A DNA stretch of 64,000 bases from Calcarisporiella thermophila CBS 279.70 (Eukaryota; Calcarisporiellomycota): NCBI RefSeq assembly GCF_041956535.1, contig NW_027192200.1, positions 46,042 to 110,041 of the forward strand, read 5' to 3'. Below are positions 1-11,597 of the stretch, piece by piece (the stretch's first letter is position 1; each line of letters begins with the position of its first letter). A program made the translations under genes and the position numbers. The notes below the pieces were generated by a model that was given only the letters and a program-made list of their open reading frames with translations, was not told the DNA's origin and did not search any database.

Positions 1-2
1 CA

Positions 3-1361
3 CCTATGCCATATAGTGCCTCGCCTGCTGGTGCATCTCCTGCTGGTGCCTCACCAATGTCGCTGGTGAGTCGCCTATGCCTTCTGGTGCCTCGCCTGCT
101 GGTGCTTCTCCTGCCGGCACTTCTCCCGCTGGCGCTTCATCTATGCCTGCTGGTGCCTCTCCTGCCGGAACAACGCCAAAATGGATCGAGTTTGCCTCCT
201 GAAGTTTTAGCTATGCTTAGTCAGATATTAGCCAGATTACCTCCAACACCAGTGCCTTCCGGAGCATCATCGATGCCTGCTGGTGCTTCTCCTGCCGGTG
301 CTTCTCCTGCCGGTGCTTCTTCTATGCCTACTGGCGCATCTCCTGCTGGTACCTCGCCAATGTCTGCTGGTGAGTCACCTATGCCCTATGGTGCCTCGCC
401 TGCCGGTGCTTCTCCTGCTGGCGCTTCTCCAATGTCCAGCACCTCTCCAATGTCCGCTGGTGGATCATCTATGCCTGCTGCTGCTTCACCAATGTCGGCT
501 GAATCATCACAAATACCCTCTGGCGCTTCGCCTATGCCTGCTGCTGCGTCACCAAAGCCAATTAATACGCAATCCATGTCCCCTGATATAACGAATTTAC
601 TTAATCAGATAATAATGATGCTTTCGAGGCCATCCCCGCAAGGAGGTTCCGCAATGCCTGGTGGCAGTTCACCATCAAAGTCTTCTGATATAATGAATTT
701 GCTCAATCAGATCATTATAATGCTTTCATCCCCGCAAGGAGCTTCCGCAATGCCTGGTGGCAGTTCACCATCAATGTCTCCTGATATTTTGAATTTACTC
801 AAACAAATCTTGGCAATGCTTTCATCCCCACAAGGAGGCCCTGCATCGCCTGGAGCATTATCTAGTCCGTCTGGTGCTGCACCTATGCCCTCCGGTGCTT
901 CTTCATCTACGCCTGCTGGTGCGCCTTCTACCTCTCCCGACATATTAGCCCTACTCAATCAAATAATTGCAATGCTTTCAAAATCGCCACAGCAAGGAAG
1001 CTCCCCGATGCCAGCGGGTGCTTCACCTATGCCAGCAGGGGCCAACTCTAAACCAACTGGAGGTTCATCCATGCCTGCAAGCTCGCCTTCTACTTCCCCT
1101 GATATACTTGCACTTCTCAATCAGATCATTGCACTACTCTCCAAACAACCACAACAAGGAAGCGCCCCGATGCCTACAGGATCAACTCAGAAGCCAGCAG
1201 CAGCGCCGTCGAATCCTGCCGGTTCTCCGATGAATTCTAATGGTCCTGCAATGCCCACAAAACCTGCCACTTCACCCTCTAGGAAGCTTAGAACCAAAAC
1301 TATAACTTTAACCCAAACCAGAGCAGCACCCAGCGCGTCTCCACGACAACTTCATGCTTAG
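3..1361 (+). CDS. Repetitive Pro/Ala/Gly/Ser protein with amphipathic-helix modules (5'-partial)
   Basis: An open frame runs in from the left edge and ends at TAG 1359-1361, giving about 452 residues without the true N-terminus. Most of it is low-complexity linker built on SPAGAS, SPMPAGAS and SPMSAGES units. Six helical modules with the consensus SPDILxLLNQIIAMLS interrupt the linkers, at roughly 190-247, 573-628, 679-732, 778-828, 934-982 and 1096-1145. Each puts Leu/Ile on one face and is followed by a Pro/Gln/Gly-rich turn. The C-terminus is short, basic and Ser/Thr-rich. The stretch at about 61-190 is read in another frame than the rest of the repeat and encodes a Leu-rich run. I do not recognise the family. 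Function and location are unknown, and a signal peptide cannot be judged without the start. The frame itself is well supported by the conserved helical modules. Confidence 0.7.
   Translation, partial: PMPYSASPAGASPAGASPMSLVSRLCLLVPRLLVLLLPALLPLALHLCLLVPLLPEQRQNGSSLPPEVLAMLSQILARLPPTPVPSGASSMPAGASPAGASPAGASSMPTGASPAGTSPMSAGESPMPYGASPAGASPAGASPMSSTSPMSAGGSSMPAAASPMSAESSQIPSGASPMPAAASPKPINTQSMSPDITNLLNQIIMMLSRPSPQGGSAMPGGSSPSKSSDIMNLLNQIIIMLSSPQGASAMPGGSSPSMSPDILNLLKQILAMLSSPQGGPASPGALSSPSGAAPMPSGASSSTPAGAPSTSPDILALLNQIIAMLSKSPQQGSSPMPAGASPMPAGANSKPTGGSSMPASSPSTSPDILALLNQIIALLSKQPQQGSAPMPTGSTQKPAAAPSNPAGSPMNSNGPAMPTKPATSPSRKLRTKTITLTQTRAAPSASPRQLHA
55..1200 (+). repeat. Coding tandem repeat, SPAGAS-type linker units
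   Basis: Degenerate 9-24 bp units such as GGTGCTTCTCCTGCT recur through the linkers and alternate with about 50 bp helix-coding units. Long stretches of all three forward frames are open because the unit lacks stop codons. Copies at 54-97 and 358-402 are nearly identical apart from one missing base at about position 61 in the first. Confidence 0.8.
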
Positions 1362-2227
1362 TTTATGATGTGTGTAGATAAATGAGGATAAATAGATACA
1401 AAAACAAGTTGTTTTTTTTTTAATACAATATAATAAATTAATTGTTACTCGCTATCCATTTATTCCAACATAAGACGCCTTTTATCATACTTCGTAAATG
1501 TATCTCAACATTATATGCATTATAAGAATAATATAGGCTTTTAGACTATGATTATGTATATACGCTCAAGCAACAGTGAGTAGAGAAAACTGCAACTGAA
1601 AATTTTTGATCTATTATAAAAGCTTCGATATTATCAATAATACTTGAAATAACTTCATTTGCAAATACAGGCTATTATGTTATTTGATAACTACACTTCA
1701 TATTAATAAAATTTAAGTATTGCGTTTAACTAGCTGGTTTCTAAATGGTGATTCCAAAGAAGGATAAAATAAGGAAAGTATAGGTAATTCAGTGACTCTA
1801 GACCAAGTCAAAATACGAGAGTCTCAGAATGCTGTATAGTGTATTTACCAATTTCTCTGGCAAATACTCATCTACATTGAGACAAGACACTTTACACACT
1901 ATTAATATTCGGTACACATTGTGATGATATAAACAAAATTTGGTCGATTTTTATGGATTTGAAACAGATACTAAGGTGCAGGCTTAACTCAATAATATTG
2001 GCGTCTGTAAACAAAAATAATGGATTATTTTTAATCTTTCACATCTCCTGCTATATTACAAGCATTTTCTATTAAACCTATACTACTGGAGCTTATCTCT
2101 AAGAATAAATCTGTCAAAAATTTTATTAAAAAAAAAGAAATCATTAACGCCCAAAAAAATGAAATGTGAAATGGTAAAAATAAAAAACGAAAATAGAAAA
2201 TAAAGATAAATGCTATTTTCCAACTCT
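1362..2227. other. A+T-rich intergenic region, nothing recognised
   Basis: It lies between the 3' ends of the repeat protein (+) and BRR2 (-). It is A+T-rich with scattered homopolymers, and I saw no ORF, RNA gene or mobile element with support. Confidence 0.6.
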
Positions 2228-5200
2228 TTATTCACTCTCGTCCTCGTCACTCTCCTCCCCACCAGGTACAACCTTCAGTTCAAAATCAAACTCTTGATCG
2301 CATCCCATGTATGAGTCGCACATGAAATAAATTCGAAGCTTATGTACACCCTCGCGGCTAGGTGCCGAAAATTCGAGTTTTGTTGCAAGTTGACGCTGTA
2401 CAGTAACACGCTTAATCGCAAGCAGCGATTTAGTGGCAGGATCGCTGACTACAATCCACCAGCTCTCATCCTTTTTGTGTGGGAAGAAGGGTGCCACCAC
2501 AGATGTCAAAGAGTTCTCGTCTTCATCTTCATCACTCTCACGCTCGAGTTTCACACGCAACGGGACTGATTCTCCTGTCTGCACTTCCTCGTTCTCTCCG
2601 TCGCCAACTTCGAATCCAAGCTCAATATTCGGATAGGCGTTCACGAAGCGAGCGACCTGCCTCATGCGTGCAGAGTCAATCCCTTTCAAGAGCTCATTGC
2701 GATCTGCATCATCAAGTTCTATCAGATCAAAAACGGACTCTACCCCACGTTCAGTGCACCGAGCAATAATGGCGTCTGTAAAGTGAGGAATTTGTTTCAG
2801 AGGAGAGTCGCGGTCCCATGCAGCCTGCACGCACATTTGTGCGAGCTCCATTGCGGCGAGAGCAGGCGATAGCCAACCGCTTGATGATATCACGTCGACG
2901 CACGCGTGTAGTAGCGGGATGATACGACCAAGTATCAGTGCCTGATCTGATTGAAGATCTGGTGGAAGCTGAATCCGCGAGAAATGAGCTTGCAACAACA
3001 AATTTGTTTTGATATGTGGCGAATTATAGCGCGGAGTCGCCAATTTGACAGGCACTCGGTCATGGACACGTCGCAACAAATCTTCTTCATGATGGCGCAT
3101 AGGAATAGATTCAAATTCAGCCGCTGAAGCAATAATTTCGAGAAGTCCCTTAATCTTAGTTCCAGCCTTGAGACTGCGGTTGAAGATCTCCACTGTCACG
3201 TAGTTAATGTTGTAGTATGCAGCAATCATACCCAGGTTCAATGGTGAAACATCTATTTCATCCTCGATAGCAATGCAGCGGGATGCTTCCAGATCATTCA
3301 GTGTCGATTCGACCAGCTCCGAGAGGTGATCGGAAAGATGCCGGTGAGATACCCCTTGCAGGTTGTAATAATTAGGATTGCGTGTCAACCGTCGATACAT
3401 GAATGTCCATGTAAGATAGTCGACAGCATCCTGTTTATTCTCAATCGTCTTCGTCACTATCTCAGCGTTGAAGTGGTTGTGGAGCTGATGGTCAAGGTGG
3501 GATTCAACAGGCAATGCTTCATAAAGGAACTTTTTGTAGAATTCTTTCTTGTTCGTCTGGCACATAAATACGCAGCGACCGGTATCGTCTAAACGGGGAC
3601 GACACGCGCGACCCATCATCTGTAGGACATCGGTGATAGAATAATCAACGTAGCGATGCTCTTTACCCTCGAAGTATTGAGCGCCCATTACAATAACCAT
3701 ATGGCAACTCATTGGGATGGCCCAAGCTGTCTCCCGAGAGGCCACTACCACCTGCACTGCGCCCGACTCAAAGAGCTGCTCTACAATACGCTTATCGCCA
3801 CGGTTTAGAGCCTCGTGGTAAAAGCCAACACCATGCTGCAGCGTTTCCGCAAGAGTTTTATCTTGCACATGGGTGAGGTGCTCTTTGATTTCTTCTGGTT
3901 TACAATGCAAGAAACGGTCATTGGCGCTATCTGCAATGCAGTAGGTAAGCAGATCAACCGCAGTCAAACGACACTGTTTCCTAGACGGCACGAACACAAT
4001 CGCGGGCTTGTTTGCAGAGTAGGTGTTGATCGCAACATAGGTTGGTTTTGTCATTGCTACCATGAGGGATGGGAAATGTGGGATATTATAACTCTGGATA
4101 TGCATCTCAAGGGGTACGGGCCGCACTGACGGATGGAAGTTAAAGACAGAGCGAGCATTCGCACCAATCCATTCACCAAGGTCGCGAGCATTTGCAAGCG
4201 ATGTGCTAAGCGCGACGATGCGGATATTGTTCTCTGTTTGCGAGGAAATGTATCTCATGCGCGAAACGATCACCTCATAAGTTGGACCGATCTCTTCGTT
4301 TCCAATCAAGTGCAACTCGTCTGCGATAAAGAGGCTTACAGTTTGCACATTCTTGCGCTGCTTCCATCGGCGAGAGATGACGTCCCACTGCGATGGTGTG
4401 CACGCGATAACATCACCACGTTCAAGCAGTTTAAGGTCAGCAGAAGTCTCGCCAGTCAAAGAAACAATTGTTTTTCCGCCGCCAATATGCCCAAACTTCT
4501 TTTGCCACTCTGCAACCCGCTGATCTATCAGTTCCTGGAAAGGTGCGACATACACACATCGTCCATGGTCGGAGTTCGACCAGAGGCGGAGCAAGGCAAA
4601 CTCTGCACAAATCGTCTGTTATAAAATAGAAACTATTAGAATTAGGTGGCCAACTAGGGTTATAAGAAATAGACATACCTTTCCGCTTCCAGTCGGTGCT
4701 CCTACAAATATATTGTCGTCACTTGTGTAGAGAGTCGTGAAGACCTGCGTCTGGATAGGATTGAACCGTTCTATCCAATCCGCATACACCTTCTCATACT
4801 CCGGATTTCGCAGAGCGGAGACCGGTAGAGGCTGCAAGTCGATGAGTTCGGTGTGAGGAGGATATTTTTCAGGTGGAATCAAGTGCTTGAATGAGATGGG
4901 CAGACGAGTCTCTGAGTGCATCCATCGGTCGGACACAACGCTCACGAAGTAGTTCGGTGGTAGAGGGTCGAAGAGGGGTACGGAAAAGTTAACACGATGC
5001 TCCTCCTCCGCATATCGCTGCTTAAGAACGAACACATCATTGTAAAGGATTATCTCGCCGTCAACATCCTCAACAAGCACCCAGAATACTTCTGCGCCTC
5101 CGTGCACTTTTTCGTCCCATTGGAAATCGGGAGTGATGGTGAGGTCAACGCTTAGAAGCGACCGAGTAATCGGCTGCACGTGAACCCGCAGTTCAAGTTT

Positions 5201-8200
5201 TGGAAACTGGTGAACAAATTTATGGATCATCTTGCCCGCTTTGGGTATCCCCACAAGCTCACCAATTTCCTGTGGGTTGAGATCATAATAGCGCTCCCAT
5301 GGGAAATCCTTCCGTTCAATCCGCTTAATCAGGTCCTGCGGCATACCTCGGAATTGTCGCAAAGGTGTCATAGAGAGCCAAGTGCGCTTTTCGACCATTT
5401 TACATAGATCAAGTGCCTTACGAGTAAGTTGTGCCCACCCACGTCTTAAGCAAATTTCGAATATAGCGCGCAAAATACGCCCCGCACTCTGAGTCACATA
5501 GACCATGTCTGATACAAGAGCAAAGCCCTCGAGACGCAGTTGCGAGATGTAAGCCTGAAGAAGCACATTGATTTTTGCCGTTGGCTCTTCCATACTCTCC
5601 TTCACTGGTATAGGCACACGTTCTAGCAGTTTGGTCAGCTCAAGCTTCTCTTCCTCACGTATGGGAATGAATCGGAACTCGTCAGAGAGCGCAAATACAC
5701 GGAAGAGTTCGATGTGGCCCATAGTTGGACGTAGATGCTGGTTGTATGAGCTCATTGAATTATGCGAAATGTAGTAGTGTGATGCGATACGGCCAAGCTC
5801 TGTAACCTGGAAACGTCCTGTTTTGCGCTCGTACTTTATCAAGTTGCAGTTGTCGAGGATGGTCGCCGCAGAATGGATAAGATCGACTCGTTTCTGCTCC
5901 AGATACTTGTCCTCTTCTCGTTCCTCGACAGAGATGCCATACAATGTAGGATTCTGCAGCATTCTCACATACAAGTAAGTATATCCAAGCCACTGTACGG
6001 CCTCATCGCGATTGCGAATAGTCCCGAGGACTATCTCTGCGTTGAGCATATCGGCAAGACGAGAGATGAGCTGACTCTCGATTGGCAATTGAGTGTTCAG
6101 CAGTGAGAGGTAGTACTGTAGTTCGGAATGTTGAGTAATAATGATGCCTTCTCCGAATGTGTCATACTGGGGTCGACCTGCACGTCCCAACATCTGGAGC
6201 ACATCCTGTGGGCTTAGCTCCACCCATCGGCCCTTTTCGGGCGAATAGATTTGAGTTCCCTTGATGATGACCGCATGTGCCGGAAGATTAACACCCCATG
6301 CAAGTGTTGCTGTCGACACGAGCACTTGGATATGTCCATCTCGGAAGAGTTCTTCAACTAAAACACGGTCTGGCCGAGTCATTCCAGCATGATGGATCGC
6401 GAATCCATAAGGAAGCAGATCTTGTAGGTTGGTATCTTTTACTGTCTGCGCCTGGTCAGTTAAGAGTTCGCGATTTGCAGAATCCTGCTTGATAAATTGC
6501 GATATCGTGTCCTTTTCAATTGCCATATCTCGGATAGCCTTGGCGGTTTTGGCGGTCTCCTTTCGTGAATGGACGAAAACGAGCACCTGATTTTTACCGG
6601 CTTGGCTCATAACTTTATCATATGTTACTTCATTCATAACCTAGTGTTGCAAAGGTCGGTTAATCCTTCTTCAATATTTACATTTTATCCTAAAAAATGC
6701 ACTCACTTGGAATCGCTTTATCGCCTTTTTCTCGGTTATCCCGACAAATTTTTGCTCCAATGGGCATGGGCGATAAGAGCTATCGAAAAAGAATAGCCCT
6801 TTTTTCGGGTCCACATGTAAAAATGTCGCGACATCTGCATAGTTCGGTAGTGTAGCCGACAGCCCCACCAGACGCACATGTTCTTGAGTTTGTTCGATTT
6901 GACGCAGTGTACGAGACACGATGCTCTCCAGGACAGGCCCACGCTCATCATGAAGCAAATGAATTTCGTCAATAATAATAAGACGGACGAGATTTGTGTA
7001 GCTGCGATCGGTTGCTTTGCGAGTTATAATGTCCCATTTCTCGGGCGTTGTGACGATAATTTGAGTCTCTGCTATCTGCTGTTTTGTGAGCTGATGGTCG
7101 CCCGTCAGCTCCGAGACTGTGATTCCATACGGCTCCAGCAGTCGACCACGAAAGTTGGAAACCATCTCTTGCACAAGGGCCTTCATTGGAGCAATATACA
7201 CGATTTTAAAGGCATCTCGGTCGATTTCCCCTGTTTCTTCGTCGCGGTATTTAGATATTTCATTAAGAATAGTGAGCATTGCCACATTTGTCTAACAAAT
7301 GATAATATTAAAAACCATTAATATGAAAAAAAGAAGTTTGGAAACAAAAATATATGCCTACCTTTCCTGCTCCAGTTGGCGCACATAGGAGCAAATTTTC
7401 ATCATCGCCAAATGCGACAGGGTATACACGACTTTGAACGCGGTTAAGAGATTCGGAATTCTTGAATGCCGCTTGCGCCCACTCTGGAAGATCCGTAATC
7501 GGAACACGTTTCTCGTCAGCCCCAAGTGGCTTTGGCTTGGGAGCGGGTACAATAATCTCCTCATAGCTTTTCGCTTTACGTTTAAATGAGCCGTCGGGCA
7601 ACTTGCAGCGTTTGTTGGACATTAGGTGCGAGCCTTGCTCAAATGCCAAAGATTCCAAATCGAGGATTGCGCGGGGAGCAACAGTGGTACCTGGTTCGAG
7701 AACGAGTTTATTCGGTAGAGGGGCCCGTTGCCTATGATCAACATCCATGGATTCTTCAGCTATTCCCCGTGCTGCACCGCCCTCTCCTTTTTGCACTCGC
7801 TCTCCACCCAGCTCTTTCAAAATCCAGCCGGCTCCCTTTTCCCGCATCTCTGCCTCTATCCGCTCTCGCTCTTCTTCACTTGACCGTTCAAGACGAGTCT
7901 TCCATACGATTAGTTCGCGATTCCGTGTCAATATGCGTACGAGGTCAAATTTGTCATAATCGAACAGAGCCATAAGTTCGTTTTCACAGTCACGTGTATT
8001 AAGCGCTTCCGAAGAGAGAATATCCATAGTTGCTTTTGTTTTCTCCTGTGCTGTGTGTGGATCCATATAGTAGGTGGCAATAAGACGCTGTAGCCAGAAG
8101 GCGTCAATATCATGTGGTGAAATTTTGTCATTAGCAGGCTTCTCGTTCTTTTCTCCATTAGCGGTGGTGACAATTTCCTCATCAGCTAACATATCACCCC

Positions 8201-8975
8201 ACCCCTCTGACTCTTCAGCATTTGCCTCGCCTTCCGGTAGAGTTGCACCAGTTTCGGTATCTTCCAAGCCCTCTTCCTCTTCGTCTTCATCCCGCACTTC
8301 GTACACATTATCTTCATCCTCTTCCTCTTCATCAAATACTACCGCAACGCCGAGTTCTCCCATCTCATCTACGCCGATATTATCGCCATCGACATCGAGC
8401 TTCATTCCTTCTCCCTCTGCGCTGTAATCTGTTATTCGCTTTCCAAGACCTACAAGTTGTGCGAACTCTTCCGATGGTAACTGAGTGCCAAGAATTTCCT
8501 CAATCTGTTTTTTTCTATCGAAATCTCGAAGCGCGTCATTTTTGAGGATGGCCAGCATCTCATCGGCCGCACTGTGGATCACCTCACGTGCTGCAGCATC
8601 ATAATATCTATTCACAAAAGCTAATATAAGATCGTACGCCTCGCGCGTCTCTTTTGTGCGTGGACGGTAGATTAGGCCCTCGATGTCTTGCGTAGCAGCA
8701 AGCACGGAGGAATAATCATATCCTCGCCGCAGACTACCTGCGCCTTCGCGTTTACGACGTTTCCTCTCCGCATCAGGCTTCTTTGGCTTCTTCTCGATCT
8801 TCTCACGCATTGCCCTCGATCCCATCTCTCGCGGGTCTATCCGACCCCAAAGTGTATCTGGCTCCCCTGATGGCTCATGATCTCGCCGTGGAAGCTCAGA
8901 TCTGTCCGCTTGAAGGACAAGATTTGAGTTGGCCGTGTACTGGTATTGATTTTTTTGGGCGATATTTTCGGCCAT
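2228..8975 (-). CDS. BRR2: Pre-mRNA-splicing helicase BRR2 (U5 snRNP 200 kDa, Ski2-like)
   Basis: BRR2 unwinds U4/U6 snRNA to activate the spliceosome. Four exons, read on the minus strand: 8975-7362, 7291-6707, 6640-4679 and 4615-2228, giving 2182 residues, the usual family length. The N-terminal part is charged, with an acidic run near 210-240 and a PWI-like helical region around 280-370. Cassette 1 has Walker A APTGAGKT ending at Lys538, DEIH at 646-649, SAT in LVGLSATLP and motif [11 protein letters not shown], followed by a Sec63 module. Cassette 2 has APTGSGKT at Lys1387, DELH at 1486-1489, a degenerate STS in motif III and QMMGRACRP, then a second Sec63 module and an acidic C-terminus. 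Introns are 70, 66 and 63 nt. Introns 1 and 3 both fall directly after the Walker A lysine codon, in phase 0. The gene is divergent from RPL3. Confidence 0.97.
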
Positions 8976-9175
8976 GATTATTTAGATCGTGATCAAAAAA
9001 AAAATAATGGAAATACGGTACTTATGTTTTGATGACGTTTTGAATTTAGTCACAAATCGGTGGCTTAGAATTTCTTTCTTCGTGTTATTTATTTTCAGAG
9101 GGGATGTGGTATAGCTAAAGTTCTTCCTCTTTTCTCGCCTCGTTTTTTCTTGTTTCAGCGACAACAAATATCGAA
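8976..9175. promoter_or_regulatory. Compact bidirectional promoter, BRR2 / RPL3
   Basis: Only 200 bp separate the two start codons. The RPL3-proximal half (about 9117-9158) is a pyrimidine-rich tract ending a few bases before the ATG, as is common upstream of ribosomal-protein genes. No TATA box is clear on either strand. Confidence 0.6.
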
Positions 9176-10558
9176 ATGGTACGTATTGTAAAGATGAAGT
9201 ATGGACTGGAGATAGCCGTTGGATTGATGGATTAGAGATGGATGGATGAATGTGTTGGATGATGGATGGATGGCAGAGAGTAGAGACAAGTTAACATGTT
9301 CACCATCAACTAATCCCTCTTCTTACACAAAACAGAGTCACCGTAAATTTGAGGCTCCTCGCCACGGTTCTCTCGGTTTCTTGCCACGCAAGCGTGCTGC
9401 TCGTCACCGTGGTCGCTGCAAGGCTTTCCCTAAGGATGACCGCTCCAAGCCCGTCCACATGACCGCTTTCCTCGGTTACAAGGCCGGTATGACCCATGTC
9501 GTGCGTGACTTGGATCGCCCTGGCTCTAGTAAGTGTTGGACTCCCTCGCATTTTGTGTTCTTACATTTTTTCTTACGTTTTCGTCTGCAGAGATGCACAA
9601 GAAGGAGATCGTCGAGGCCGTGACGGTGATTGAGACACCCCCCATGGTGGTTGTCGGTGTTGTTGGCTACGTTGAGACTCCCCGTGGTCTCCGCTCGCTC
9701 ACCACTGTTTGGGCCGAGCACTTGAGTGATGAGGTCAAGCGCCGCTTCTACAAAAACTGGTACCGCTCAAAGAAGAAGGCCTTCACCAAGTACGCCAAGA
9801 AGTACGCTGAGGGCGGCAAAGAGGTCGAGCGTGAGTTGGAGCGCATCAAGAAATACTGCTCCGTCGTCCGTGTCATTGCTCACACTCAGATGCGCAAGGT
9901 GCGCATCGGTCAGAAGAAGGCCCACTTGATGGAAATCCAGCTTAACGGTGGCAGCATCGCACAGAAGGTTGACTGGGCACGCGAACACTTCGAGAAGACC
10001 GTTGATGTGTCCTCCATCTTCGAGCAGAACGAATATATCGATGTCATCGGTGTCACAAAGGGTCACGGTTATGAGGGTGTCACCCACCGTTGGGGTACCA
10101 AGAAGCTGCCCCGTAAGACTCACCGTGGTCTCCGCAAGGTCGCCTGTATCGGTGCCTGGCATCCTTCCCGTGTCATGTACTCCGTTCCCCGTGCCGGTCA
10201 GAACGGTTACCACCACCGTACCGAGCTCAACAAGAAGATCTACCGTATCGGCAAGGGCGACGACAAGGCCAACGCCTCCACCGAGTTCGACCTTACTGAG
10301 AAGCGCATCACTCCAGTTGGTGGCTTCCCTCACTACGGTATTGTCAATGAGGATTTCGTCATGATCAAGGGTTGCTGCGTTGGTGTCAAGAAGCGTGTTC
10401 TCACCCTCCGCAAGTCTCTCCAGACCCACACAAGCCGCTTCGCTCTCGAAGAGATCAACCTCAAGTTCATCGATACCAGCTCCAAGTTCGGTCATGGTCG
10501 CTTCCAGACCGAGAGCGAGAAGAAGGCCTTCATGGGAACTCTCAAGAAGGATTTGTGA
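9176..10558 (+). CDS. RPL3: 60S ribosomal protein L3 (uL3)
   Basis: A core protein of the large ribosomal subunit near the peptidyl-transferase centre. Exons 9176-9178, 9336-9528 and 9591-10558 give 387 residues, the same length as the yeast protein. Exon 1 is the ATG alone, spliced to AGT CAC CGT so that the protein starts [20 protein letters not shown], which is the invariant uL3 N-terminus. Other family landmarks include [34 protein letters not shown] and the [20 protein letters not shown] region that carries the methylated His. Introns are 157 and 62 nt. C-ending codons dominate, as expected for high expression. Long antisense frames over this gene are a by-product of that codon bias. Confidence 0.98.
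9216..9276 (+). repeat. GGAT/GATG short tandem repeat in RPL3 intron 1
   Basis: Imperfect TGGATGGATGGATGA-type repeats fill the middle of the first RPL3 intron. No C-box/D-box pair fits a snoRNA here, because no CTGA is present in the intron. Confidence 0.6.
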
Positions 10559-10586
10559 GCTGTTTCAAATTTCTCTTGAATTTGAA

Positions 10587-10592
10587 AATAAA
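10587..10592 (+). terminator. Likely poly(A) signal AATAAA of RPL3
   Basis: A perfect AATAAA lies about 30 bases after the RPL3 stop codon in a T-rich 3' flank. Confidence 0.45.
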
Positions 10593-11597
10593 ATATTCTC
10601 TTTTCTTACATTTCTTCCATTTTCTTTTCGATGCCACCTTTTGACCCCTCCCAAAAACAAATACTGAATGAAATAAAATCATCTAATGTTTAATATGCTA
10701 AAATTCATTGAGTCCTTGTGTTGGATATAATTTCTAATAAAGGCACTTCGGAGTGGTACCGTTGAAATAACAGATAGTAATTCAAGCTAATCTGAAACCC
10801 AGGAAAGCATTTATTTTTCTCCTAGCTCATACCAACGAAACACTACATTTAATGCTCTAGATATAATAAATGGCACCACTTTTTAATCATTATAAAAATC
10901 TTTAGAATCATTATGTGGTTAGCTTGAGACTGCTAACACTGTTCCCACTACAACCAAGAGCAGCCCATAATAAGCAAATGTTCATTAAGGATGAAAACGT
11001 TTTCGTTAGTATACAACCATGGATTGAGATCTAATCAGAGTTAAAAACAACGCGAAAAAAAGAGCAAATTAATGGACATGATCCTACTTCTATTTCTTTC
11101 TCGATAAATGTAAAAATGCTCTTATCAAATTAGGCCCAAAAACACTGGGAATATCTTACTGAATGACGCCTATTAAAGTAATTATTGAAACCATCTAGCA
11201 GCTAGACCATATATGAGATCTAATAAAAGAAGCTTAATTAGCGGTAAAAATCATAAGTAGATAACATTCTTCTGCGAACTCTCGTGTATATTTTTGTTTA
11301 TGCGATTCAAGTCCAGCATATATAGTCCGATATTAAAATTCCCGCGATTGATGTTTACACTTGGAATTTATTTGATTTGGTTTTACCACAAAATATTGAT
11401 AATGTGGAAGAATCCATAGCATAGAGGATGAGGTTATAGATACAATAATAAAATATTAATATGTATTGTGTTTACAAATCAAATCGCATTATATTTAAGC
11501 TAAATAATAAACGAAAGTGTAGCAAAAAGAAAGTATTTAGCTGCAAGGAGAGGGCCGGGGGGAAAAGTGAAAAAACACTCTCTAGAACACATCTCCT
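10593..11597. other. A+T-rich intergenic region, nothing recognised
   Basis: About 1 kb lies between the 3' ends of RPL3 (+) and the LEA_2-like gene (-). No ORF or RNA gene is supported. Confidence 0.6.

Noticed and set aside
283-591. 102-codon second-frame ORF in the repeat gene
   Set aside because: Stop-free repeat units keep several frames open. The helix modules are conserved only in the main frame.
4460-4490. GGGKT Walker-A-like motif inside BRR2 cassette 2
   Set aside because: It lies about 45 residues after the real Walker A and is not in a P-loop position. Coincidental.
9179-9335. Possible snoRNA in RPL3 intron 1 (a GATGATGG C-box-like sequence)
   Set aside because: No CTGA D box in the intron. 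The match is part of the GGAT repeat.
9767-10495. 242-codon antisense ORF over RPL3
   Set aside because: It arises from C-ending codon bias of RPL3. No motif, and the sense gene is certain.
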